From Streptomyces shenzhenensis (lineage in GTDB: Bacteria > Actinomycetota > Actinomycetes > Streptomycetales > Streptomycetaceae): 64,000 nucleotides of DNA. The stretch is from contig NZ_JAJONF010000012.1 in assembly GCF_021462265.1 (NCBI RefSeq), positions 162,284 through 226,283 on the forward strand, in the 5' to 3' direction. A model generated the notes under the pieces. The model made no database searches. It saw nothing but the letters and a program-made list of their open reading frames with translations, and had not been told where the DNA came from. This document shows, piece by piece, positions 1 to 6,325 of this stretch (position 1 is the stretch's first letter; each line of letters begins with the position of its first letter). Position numbers and translations under genes: made by a program.

Positions 1-426
1 GCGCTCGCCGTCGCCGGACCCGGTGCCGCCGCCGACCTCGCCCGGCTGCCGGAGGAGGTGAGCCACGGCCCGAGCCATGTCGGTGTCATCGCCCACACGG
101 CGGCCCTCACCGACGGCATCCCCTGGCTGGACGCCCTGCTCGCGGGCCTCGACGAGAACCGGCGCCTGCTCGCCGCCCTGCTCGACCGTCACCTGCCCGG
201 GATCCGGTACCGGCCCGCCGAGGCCACCTACCTCGCCTGGCTCGACTGCCGCGCCCTCGGCCTCGGCGACGACCCGGCCAAGGCCTTCCTCGACCGCGGC
301 CGGGTCGCCGTGAACTCCGGCCTCCCCTTCGGCACCGGCGGCGCCGGGCACGTACGGTTCAACCTCGCCACCTCTCCCGAGGTGATCACGGAGGCGGTAC
401 GGCGGATGGCGGCGGCGCTCGGGTGA
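1..426 (+). CDS. PatB/MalY-type PLP-dependent aminotransferase, C-terminal part
   Basis: The gene enters from the left edge already in frame and ends at TGA 424-426, leaving 141 codons. The residues resemble the C-terminal small domain of fold-type I aminotransferases of the PatB/MalY (cystathionine beta-lyase) group. They include the TYLAWLDCR strand, the AFLDRGRVAVNSGLPFG segment, and GHVRFNLATS, whose Arg normally binds the substrate carboxylate. The PLP-binding lysine lies upstream of the window. A C-S lyase or aminotransferase role is inferred from the family. Substrate and start cannot be judged. Confidence 0.85.
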   Translation, partial: ALAVAGPGAAADLARLPEEVSHGPSHVGVIAHTAALTDGIPWLDALLAGLDENRRLLAALLDRHLPGIRYRPAEATYLAWLDCRALGLGDDPAKAFLDRGRVAVNSGLPFGTGGAGHVRFNLATSPEVITEAVRRMAAALG

Positions 427-567
427 GGCGTGACGCCCCGCTGACAAGGCCGAACCGCGCGGGGAAGCCGGTGAGTTCCGGGCGGCTGTCTCTCGGCCCG
501 CCGGCCCGGCGACGCGTACGGTTCGCACGGAGGTACCTTGCCCTGCTCGACCGGAACCGGGCCGCCT

Positions 568-616
568 GGGCCTGTTGCGAAAGTCGCGCGGCAGACGGCA
601 CTTTCGCAACAGGCCC
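568..616. repeat. 17-bp perfect inverted repeat (MITE or IS-end-like) just before the PPOX gene
   Basis: The left arm 568-584 (GGGCCTGTTGCGAAAGT) and right arm 600-616 are perfect reverse complements around a 15-nt centre. The right arm ends 12 nt before the ATG at 629, so the repeat occupies the place where a leader or ribosome site is expected, and no GGAGG is visible. The arm sequence looks like a transposon terminal repeat, but no transposase is present. It may be a tiny nonautonomous element, an IS scar, or an RNA hairpin in the leader. The rest of 427-628 holds no gene. It contains only a weak cobalamin-riboswitch-like stretch near 462-500. Confidence 0.7.
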
Positions 617-628
617 TAGACTCCCGGC

Positions 629-1024
629 ATGGACGACACCACCGGGACGGCCCTGGACCGGCTCGGCGCCGGCAAGTACCTGCTGGTCACCAGCTACCGC
701 AAGGACGGCGCCCCCGTCCCCACCCCGGTCTGGGTGGTGCGGGACGGGGACACGCTCGGCGTCTGGACGGCCGCCGACACCTGGAAGGTCAAGCGCATCC
801 GCCGCCGCGCCGACGTCAAGGTGGGACCCTGCGACCTGCGCGGCCGCCCGACCGGCGACCCGGTCCCGGCCACCGCCGAGATCGCCGACGCGGCCACCAC
901 CACCCGCTACCGCAACCTCATCGCCCGCAAGTACGGCCTCACCGGCCGCCTCACCCTCCTCGGCAGCAGGCTGCGCCGCGGCCTGGACGGCAGCGTCGGC
1001 ATCAGGATCACGCTGACGCCGTGA
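629..1024 (+). CDS. PPOX-class (pyridoxamine phosphate oxidase-like, probably F420-dependent) enzyme
   Basis: This 131-residue protein starts at ATG 629. It has the split beta-barrel signature of small actinobacterial PPOX-class proteins: LGAGKYLLVTSYRKDG near residue 12, a PTPVWVV strand, LGVWTAADTWKVKRIRRRADV, and VGPCDLRGRPTG. The length fits F420- or flavin-binding deazaflavin reductases of this group. A redox role in the cytoplasm is inferred; the substrate is unknown. No clear ribosome site precedes the ATG because an inverted repeat (568-616) ends 12 nt upstream, so translation may be leaderless or weak. The stop codon is the first TGA of an 8-bp tandem repeat array. Confidence 0.85.
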   Translation: MDDTTGTALDRLGAGKYLLVTSYRKDGAPVPTPVWVVRDGDTLGVWTAADTWKVKRIRRRADVKVGPCDLRGRPTGDPVPATAEIADAATTTRYRNLIARKYGLTGRLTLLGSRLRRGLDGSVGIRITLTP

Positions 1025-1084
1025 CGCCGTGACGCCGTGACGCCGTGACGCCGTGACGCCGTGACGCCGTGACGCCGTGACGCC
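1021..1084. repeat. Eight perfect copies of an 8-bp tandem repeat (GTGACGCC)
   Basis: GTGACGCC is repeated eight times without error, preceded by one diverged copy (1013-1020) and followed by a partial one. The PPOX gene's TGA (1022-1024) is in the first unit. Because 8 is not a multiple of 3, the array puts TGA in all three forward frames. Such arrays expand and contract by slippage. Here that would change the distance from stop codon to terminator but not the protein. Confidence 0.95.
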
Positions 1085-1120
1085 GTGGTGCTCTGATGAC
1101 TCGACGCCTTGAGGATGCCG

Positions 1121-1165
1121 CGCCCCGCGCTCTGGGGAGGCCCGGCCTCCCCAGAGCGCGGGGCG
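1121..1165 (+). terminator. Strong hairpin terminator after the PPOX gene
   Basis: Two perfectly complementary 21-nt arms (1121-1141 and 1145-1165) flank a 3-nt loop. There is no U-tract, which is common for streptomycete terminators. It lies about 100 nt after the PPOX stop and before the TnpB element, so it should insulate the two. Confidence 0.8.
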
Positions 1166-1179
1166 CTACCGGGATTCAT

Positions 1180-2636
1180 TCGCAGTGCTCCGGCCTTCAG
1201 GCCGGGGGTGAGGCGAATCTCGTGGTGGCGACGCGGAGCGTCGCGGTGTTGTCCCGGCGGAGCCGGGCAGTGCAGGACCTGGAACTCAGGTGACATCTCG
1301 CACGTATGTTCCTGACGACAATGGGCGTTCGGTCCCTTTAGCGTGATCGGCATGCAGCTTCGGTACGCGTTCCGGCTCTACCCGGATGCCGGTCAGCGCA
1401 CGGCGCTGGCCAGGGCGTTCGGGTGTGCCCGGGTCGTGTACAACGACGCGGTCCGCGCCCGTGAGGACGCCCGTGAGGCCGGGCAGCCGTTCCCGACGGC
1501 CGGTCAGCTCTCCAGAAAGCTGATCACCGAGGCGAAGCGGACGACGGAGCGGTCCTGGCTGGGTGAGGTGTCCGCGGTGGTGCTCCAGCAGTCCCTGCGG
1601 GACGCCGAGAAGGCCTACCGCAACTTCTTCGCCTCCCTCAGGGGCACCCGCAAGGGACCGAAGGCGGGAGCGCCACGGTTGAAGTCGCGCAAGGATGCCC
1701 GGCAGTCGGTCCGGTTCACCGCGAACGCCCGCTGGAACATCACCGGTGACGGTCGTCTGAACCTGCCGAAGATCGGCGCGGTGAAGGTGAAGTGGTCCCG
1801 CACCCTGTCCGCCGCGCCGTCCTCGGTCACCGTCGTCAAGGACGCGGCCGGCAGGTATTTCGCCTCCTTCGTGATCGACACCGACCCCGCCGCCGACCGG
1901 GCGCGGATGCCCGAGACCGACCGCACCGTCGGCATCGATCTCGGCCTCACGCACTTCGCGGTCCTCTCCGACGGCACGAAGATCGACTCCCCGCGTTTTC
2001 TGCGGCGCGCGGAGAAGAAGCTGAAGAAGGCCCAGAAGGACTTGTCGCGCAAGCAGAAGGGATCGAAGAACCGGGCCAAGGCCCGTCTGAAGGTCGCCCG
2101 CGCCCATGCCGGGGTCGCTGACGCGCGGCGTGAGTTCCACCACCGGCTCTCCACGAAGCTGATCTCCGAGAACCAAGGGATCGCCGTGGAGGATCTGTCG
2201 GTGGCGGGACTGGCCCGTACGAAGCTGGCCAAGTCCGTGCACGACGCGGGCTGGGGGGCGTTCATCAGCATGCTGGCATACAAGGCCGAACGGTACGGCC
2301 GCACCCTCATCAAGGTCGGCCGGTTCACACCGACCTCCCAGACCTGCTCCACCTGCGGCGCCGTGGACGGCCCCAAACCCCTGAACGTGAGGGAATGGAC
2401 CTGCACCGCCTGCGGCACCGTCCACGACCGGGACCACAACGCCGCGATCAACGTCAAACAGGCCGCCGGACTGGCGGTATCAGCCTGCGGAGCGCCGGTA
2501 AGACCGGGAGCGATCCCGGCACAGCGCGAAGAAACAGGAAGCCACGGATTCCCGGCCGGAAACCATGCCGCGTAGCGGCACAGCAACCAGTCGAGAAGGC
2601 CAGAATCCTCGGGCTTCAGCCCGAGGAGCAAGTCAA
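1180..2636 (+). mobile_element. IS200/IS605-type element carrying only TnpB
   Basis: The left end is marked by a hairpin at 1188-1207 (stem CCGGCC, loop TTCA, stem GGCCGG). The right end is marked by a hairpin at 2607-2626 (CCTCGGGC, TTCA, GCCCGAGG) followed by GTCAA at about 2632-2636. Subterminal imperfect palindromes with TTCA loops and no inverted terminal repeats are typical of IS200/IS605 ends. The only gene is tnpB. No Y1 transposase (TnpA) is present, so mobility would need TnpA in trans. The left boundary is approximate, within about 10 nt. It sits among ATTCATTCGCAG, where TTCAT at 1175-1179 is a possible TAM. Confidence 0.8.
1343..2575 (+). CDS. tnpB: TnpB (OrfB), RNA-guided nuclease of an IS200/IS605-type element
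   Basis: A 410-residue protein from GTG 1343 (an alternative ATG is at 1352). It has the N-terminal OrfB helix-turn-helix-like segment (QLRYAFRLYPDAGQRTALARAFG) and a split RuvC domain. The three acidic positions are D199 in VGIDLGL, E283 in VEDLSV, and the Asp in DRDHNAAIN (362-364). A zinc ribbon has Cys pairs at 335/338 and 354/357. All expected catalytic and zinc residues are intact, so it is probably active as an omega-RNA-guided DNA endonuclease. Such proteins cut the vacated donor site and so help retain the element. No tnpA accompanies it. Length matches the family. Confidence 0.95.
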   Translation: MIGMQLRYAFRLYPDAGQRTALARAFGCARVVYNDAVRAREDAREAGQPFPTAGQLSRKLITEAKRTTERSWLGEVSAVVLQQSLRDAEKAYRNFFASLRGTRKGPKAGAPRLKSRKDARQSVRFTANARWNITGDGRLNLPKIGAVKVKWSRTLSAAPSSVTVVKDAAGRYFASFVIDTDPAADRARMPETDRTVGIDLGLTHFAVLSDGTKIDSPRFLRRAEKKLKKAQKDLSRKQKGSKNRAKARLKVARAHAGVADARREFHHRLSTKLISENQGIAVEDLSVAGLARTKLAKSVHDAGWGAFISMLAYKAERYGRTLIKVGRFTPTSQTCSTCGAVDGPKPLNVREWTCTACGTVHDRDHNAAINVKQAAGLAVSACGAPVRPGAIPAQREETGSHGFPAGNHAA

Positions 2637-2656
2637 GAGGCGTCCAGCACCGTTCC
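2540..2656 (+). ncRNA. Predicted omega-RNA (reRNA) with guide read from the right flank
   Basis: TnpB elements produce a guide RNA from the 3' end of tnpB through the right-end hairpin, ending in 16-20 nt of flanking DNA. Here the scaffold would include the 8-bp TTCA-loop hairpin at 2607-2626. The guide would begin after the GTCAA end at about 2637 with GAGGCGTCCAGCACCG. The 5' boundary is a guess, because these RNAs are processed from the tnpB mRNA. Confidence 0.45.
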
Positions 2657-3286
2657 GGTGAGCACCAGTCCGCCGGGCAGCGGACTGCCGCCGTCGTCCG
2701 TCTGCTGGAAGGTCACCGACTCGGCGCTCTCCCTGACCTGGTCCCGCACTGTGGGGACGGACACGTCGAGGCCGGTCTGCCCGGCCGGCACGTCCAGCCA
2801 CAGGTAGAGGCCGTCCACCTGGGACAGCGGCCGCTCCGGGTCCGGTGCCGCGCCGGACACGCCGGCCAGCCAGCCCGGGTCGACGTCCTTGGTGGACAGT
2901 TCCGGGCCGCCGCTGTCGGCCGGCACCGGCACGAACAGTGCGCCGATGTCGGTGTCTGCGGCCTCGGACAGCGAGATCCGCCACTTCAGGGCCGAGCCCT
3001 CGGTCGCGGGAGTGCGGCGATCAGGCGGGCACGAAACGGCACCCGCGCCACGCGGTCCTCGCGGACCGGCGTCGGCCGGAGCGGGAGGCACCGGGCGTGA
3101 CTCCGCCCCGGCGCCGCCGGGCCACTCCCCGCCCGCCGTACCCCCGATCCACGCGAAGGAGCCCGCGGTTGCCCCCGCGGCAGGACTGGGCCCGCGCCCG
3201 ATGAGCGTCACCGGTGCGTCGCGGCAGGCCAGGTGGTACGCCACCGACGCGCCTAGGATCCCGGCCCCCACCACGACGACTGTCAC
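2633..3286 (-). pseudogene. Truncated FAD-dependent oxidoreductase fused to an unrelated C-terminal fragment
   Basis: The reading frame opens with GTG 3286 and a clear Rossmann dinucleotide site (VVVVGAGILGASVAYHLA) followed by a DAO-like ATAGSFAWIGG segment, as in D-amino-acid/glycine oxidases of about 380 residues. After about 60 residues the similarity stops. The remaining 150 residues (LKWRISLSEAADTDIGALFV onward) look like the tail of a different protein that I do not recognise. The stop codon overlaps the GTCAA end of the TnpB element. The likely history is a deletion joining two genes, with or after element insertion. It follows the NTF2-like gene by 21 nt and may still be transcribed. 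The product is unlikely to bind substrate as an oxidase. Confidence 0.6.
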
Positions 3287-3307
3287 GACCGTTCCCGTTC
3301 CGCCGCG

Positions 3308-3703
3308 CTACTCGACGCCGGGCGGCACGACCGTGGCGTGGTGGTGGTACATCCGCCAGCCGCTCTGCTCGTCGCGTCGGCGCCACAGTGAGCTGTGCCG
3401 GGAACGGCGGTCGCCGAGGCGGGCCTCGAAGGTCACCTGCACCAGCCCCGGAGCGAGGACGACGCCGGTCATGCCCGAGGTCTCGTACCGCGGGCCGTCC
3501 TGCGACGCGCCCGCCCTGTCCGGCAGTCCGGCGAGGCACTGCTCGTAGGTGTACCGGCGGCCGGACGCGCCCACCTCCGCGAACTCCGGGTCCAGCAGCT
3601 CACCCGCCAGCTCGCGCGAGGCGCGCACCTCGGGATCCAGGAGCCGCAGCTCGCCCGCGATCGCGGCCGCCACCTGGGCCGATTCGTCGCTCATGGGAGC
3701 CAT
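3308..3703 (-). CDS. NTF2-like / DUF4440 small protein
   Basis: A 131-residue protein with the cone-shaped NTF2-fold pattern of DUF4440 proteins: an N-terminal helix (VAAAIAGELRLLDPEVRAS), LLDPEFAEVGASGRRYTYEQ, then beta strands ending with SSLWRRRDEQSGWRMYHHHAT. Such proteins are small cytoplasmic ligand-binding or enzyme-like modules, and the exact activity cannot be predicted. The start ATG is at 3703, and a second Met (residue 4) is possible. It lies 21 nt upstream of the FAD oxidoreductase remnant on the same strand, so the two were probably one operon. Confidence 0.75.
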   Translation of the reverse strand: MAPMSDESAQVAAAIAGELRLLDPEVRASRELAGELLDPEFAEVGASGRRYTYEQCLAGLPDRAGASQDGPRYETSGMTGVVLAPGLVQVTFEARLGDRRSRHSSLWRRRDEQSGWRMYHHHATVVPPGVE

Positions 3704-3747
3704 CCTCGCCCAGGGCCCCGGTCACCGGGCAACCGGATTTCCGACCG

Positions 3748-4161
3748 TCAGCTCCAGGCGCGGTACGGCTCGTCGAGCAGTTGGAAGACCGGCTCGCCGC
3801 GCACCGGGTCCTTGGCGGTGGAGAGCTTGACCCGGTCACCGCTGTGGATGCCGATCAGCGGGCCCATGACCCGGCCCCGCACCACGAACCCCTCGGCCAT
3901 CTCGATCAGGGACACGTTGCGTGCGGCCGGCGTGTTGCGGTGCACCACCGTCGAGTGGCGCACCGTGCCCGTGCCCTCGCTGCGCTCCGTCCGCAGCTCG
4001 CTGCCCTGGCAGACCGGACACAGCAGGCGGTGGTACATCGCGGTGCCGCACCAGGCGCAGCGCTGGTAGACGATGGCGTCCTTGGTGCGCTCCACGGGGG
4101 CGAGGACGCCCGTCGCGAATCCGACCACCGGCTGCGCGGCGCTCGTCGAGTGGTGGTACAC
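3748..4161 (-). CDS. DUF35 Zn-ribbon/OB-fold protein
   Basis: A 137-residue protein. It carries the rubredoxin-like zinc knuckle CAWCG...CPVC (about residues 34-51), then an OB-fold with VRHSTVVHR, SLIEMAEGFVVRGRVMG and GDRVKLST. DUF35 proteins accompany thiolases or acyl-CoA enzymes in lipid and polyketide metabolism and are thought to bind acyl-CoA. I chose GTG 4161 because GGGAG lies 9 nt upstream. The frame runs on to 4314 but without a ribosome site or family similarity. A 15-bp palindrome about 100 nt upstream (4263-4277) recurs in front of the adjacent tetR gene, so the TetR protein probably controls this gene. Confidence 0.85.
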   Translation of the reverse strand: MYHHSTSAAQPVVGFATGVLAPVERTKDAIVYQRCAWCGTAMYHRLLCPVCQGSELRTERSEGTGTVRHSTVVHRNTPAARNVSLIEMAEGFVVRGRVMGPLIGIHSGDRVKLSTAKDPVRGEPVFQLLDEPYRAWS

Positions 4162-4262
4162 GCTGATCAACTCCCTGCGCTCGCCCGGAATCCCGCGTGT
4201 CCGGACCCGGCCGGGCACGCCTGTGCCCGGTTCGTGGTGCCACCGTGCACGCCGACAGCGTA

Positions 4263-4277
4263 TGGCACTCAGTGCCA
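4263..4277. promoter_or_regulatory. Palindromic operator TGGCACTCAGTGCCA upstream of the DUF35 gene
   Basis: A perfect dyad (7 + 1 + 7) lies about 100 nt before the DUF35 start and downstream of the tetR stop. A 14/15 copy occurs at 5127-5141 upstream of tetR, and a half site at 5154-5161. Two near-identical palindromes flanking one TetR gene are most simply its operators. Confidence 0.7.
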
Positions 4278-4352
4278 GTCGTAAAGGCACTCCGTACCCC
4301 GAATATGGATCCACACCGAATCAGTCCCGGGCTCGAATCCCGGGCCCGAATC

Positions 4353-5096
4353 TCAGGCCCGGCCGAACGCGGTCTCGATCTCCTGCACCACCCGCCACAG
4401 CGGGGCGTCGCGCCGCGAGACCAGGACGACCACGTCGTCGGGGTGTTCCACCGGGCCTCCGAACAGCGCGGCGGCCGTCCCGCCCGGAGCGGGCGCGGCG
4501 GGCTCGGTGCCGAACGCGTCCTGCACGTACCCGAGGGCGTGGCCGACCGTCTCGTCCGGGTCGCCCCGCCCGTCCGAGCGCAGCCAGGAGCGGAGCGCGT
4601 TGTTGTGCGCCGCGACCACGGCCGCCGCGATCACGTCCGCCCGCAGCGTCCCGTCCGGACGGCCGGCGTACCGGCCGCGCAGGTAGTCGGCGAGCGCGCG
4701 CTCGTAGCGCCACACCACCGACAACTCGTACGCGCGCAGTCCCGGGACCTGCTTGGTGAGCCGGTAGCGCTGCACGGAGAACGTGGGGTTCTCGGCGTAC
4801 ATCCGCAGCACCAGCCGCGCCGCGTCGCACACCCGCCGTACCGGTTCGCACTCGGGGTCGCCCGCCGCCAGGAAGGCCGTCATGTCGGCCAGGCACCCCT
4901 CGTGGTCGGGGAAGACCACGTCCTCCTTGGACGGGAAGTAGCGGAAGAACGAGCGCCGCCCGACCCCGGCGAGGGCCACGATGTCGTCGACGGTCGTCTG
5001 CTCGTAACCGTGCTCCAGGAAGAGCCGGAAGGCCGCTGTGACCAGGGCGTCCCGCATGGGCGGCTTGACGGGCGGTGCCACGCTGCTGGAGCTCAT
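4353..5096 (-). CDS. TetR/AcrR-family transcriptional regulator
   Basis: A 247-residue protein when started at ATG 5096 (MSSSSVAPPV). The frame permits an earlier start at 5132, which would overlap the operator. The N-terminal HTH is clear: MRDALVTAAFRLFLEHGYEQ, TVDDIVALAGVGRRSFFRYF, PSKEDVVF. The C-terminal ligand domain is helical, with an extra tail after residue 200 predicted to be beta-containing (DDVVVLVSRRDAPLWRVVQE), unusual for TetR proteins. It probably represses its own promoter (site 5127-5141) and the DUF35 gene (site 4263-4277). The neighbour suggests an acyl-CoA or lipid-related ligand, which is inference only. Confidence 0.88.
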   Translation of the reverse strand: MSSSSVAPPVKPPMRDALVTAAFRLFLEHGYEQTTVDDIVALAGVGRRSFFRYFPSKEDVVFPDHEGCLADMTAFLAAGDPECEPVRRVCDAARLVLRMYAENPTFSVQRYRLTKQVPGLRAYELSVVWRYERALADYLRGRYAGRPDGTLRADVIAAAVVAAHNNALRSWLRSDGRGDPDETVGHALGYVQDAFGTEPAAPAPGGTAAALFGGPVEHPDDVVVLVSRRDAPLWRVVQEIETAFGRA

Positions 5097-5126
5097 GGAC
5101 GCGAACGTAGCATTCCGTCGGCTTCC

Positions 5127-5141
5127 TGGCACTCAGTGCAC
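5127..5141. promoter_or_regulatory. Second TetR-type operator, upstream of tetR
   Basis: TGGCACTCAGTGCAC matches the 4263-4277 palindrome at 14 of 15 positions. It begins 31 nt upstream of the chosen tetR start. A further half site, CTGAGTGC, is at 5154-5161. The arrangement fits autoregulation and could also affect the rightward gene at 5280. Confidence 0.65.
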
Positions 5142-5279
5142 GTGACCAGGGGACTGAGTGCTTCGCCGCTCCCGCCCGGAACCACTCGCGCCGCCGGACT
5201 GAACCGGTGGGCCGGTCCTCCCGTATGTGTTCTCGGGGATCGCGGACACCCGTGCCACGGCACGTGGAAGGAGAGCAGT

Positions 5280-6074
5280 GTGTCGACACCGCCCGGCCCT
5301 GAACAGCCGCATCGCGGACCGGTCCTGGAACCGGTCCGGGTCCTGCGCCCGCGCCGGCTGGACACCCTCGCGGAGCTGATGCGCGAGTTCCACGAGGGGG
5401 CGGAGGCCGACGCGAGGGCGGAGGCCGACGCGAGGGCGAAGGCGCCGAAGAGCCGGCACCAGGGCGACTTCGAGGCCTTCGACGCGGTCTCCGCTTCCGG
5501 TACCGGGACCTTCGGCTCCGGCACGGAGGACGAGACCCAGGAACTGCCGCCCGTCACCGACGGCCCGCGCACCGCCCCCGGCGGCCGTGGCCGCGGGTAC
5601 GGCCGCGGGCCGGGCGCCGCCCCGTCCCGTGCCTTCGGCTTCGGGCCGGGACTGCGCCGGGCCGCCGTCGTGGTGGCCGTCGGCGCGGCCGCCCTGGTCG
5701 GCTTCGGCTGCGCCCTGCTGCTGCCCGGCCGCGAGGGCACCGCCGAGGCCGCCCAGCCCGCCCAGCCCTCCGAGTCGGCCACCACGGCACCGGCCACCAC
5801 CCCACCGGCCTCCGACACCTCGGCCGATCCCGACGGCGCCGGCACCCTCCGCCAGGGCGACACCGGGCCCGGGGTGGTCGAGCTGGAGCAACGCCTCCTG
5901 CGCATCCCGGACGTCTACCGCGACGGCTCCACCGGCGGCACCTACGACGCGGCCCTGACGGCGGCCGTGGAACGCTTCCAGGTCTGGTACGGGATCAGCG
6001 GCGACGAACGGGGTGTCTACGGCAACGACACCCGCCGGGCCCTGGAGTCCCGCACCAGCCTCTCCGCCGGCTGA
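5280..6074 (+). CDS. Membrane-anchored peptidoglycan-binding domain protein
   Basis: A 264-residue protein from GTG 5280, preceded by AAGGAGA at the right distance. The first 120 residues are charged and low-complexity, including a repeated EADARA segment encoded by a short DNA duplication at about 5400-5430. A single transmembrane helix follows (AAVVVAVGAAALVGFGCALLL, about 128-148), then a Pro/Thr/Ala-rich linker. A C-terminal PG_binding_1 domain (LRQGDTGPGVVELEQRLLRI ... FQVWYGISGDERGVYG) ends the protein. Topology is predicted as cytoplasmic N-terminus with the peptidoglycan-binding domain outside. This type is common in streptomycetes, and its partner is unknown. Confidence 0.88.
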   Translation: MSTPPGPEQPHRGPVLEPVRVLRPRRLDTLAELMREFHEGAEADARAEADARAKAPKSRHQGDFEAFDAVSASGTGTFGSGTEDETQELPPVTDGPRTAPGGRGRGYGRGPGAAPSRAFGFGPGLRRAAVVVAVGAAALVGFGCALLLPGREGTAEAAQPAQPSESATTAPATTPPASDTSADPDGAGTLRQGDTGPGVVELEQRLLRIPDVYRDGSTGGTYDAALTAAVERFQVWYGISGDERGVYGNDTRRALESRTSLSAG

Positions 6075-6325
6075 CCCGCGGGTTTCGAACGGTGGGCGAC
6101 GGACCAGGAGAGCACCGGGAACCCGCGACGGGCGGGCGTCACGACGGGCAGCCCCCGGCCGCCCCGCGCCGCCCGTGCCGCGGCGTGTCCACCGGACGGC
6201 CCGAAGCCCATGCCGATGAACGGCTCGGGTGCCCCGGTCCCGCCGCTGCCCGCGGTCTGCCTGCCGGCTTCGGCGGCAGGGCTGCTCCGGCACCGGCTCC
6301 ACCGCGACGGCGACCGACGGTCCGG

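Noticed and set aside
1021..1084. Possible CRISPR or origin iterons
   Set aside because: The units are only 8 bp and directly adjacent, a simple slippage array. No dnaA, rep or par gene is near.
3021..3539. Separate arginine-rich minus-strand frame overlapping the FAD remnant
   Set aside because: It is the shifted frame of the FAD remnant and the NTF2-like gene, with typical shadow composition.
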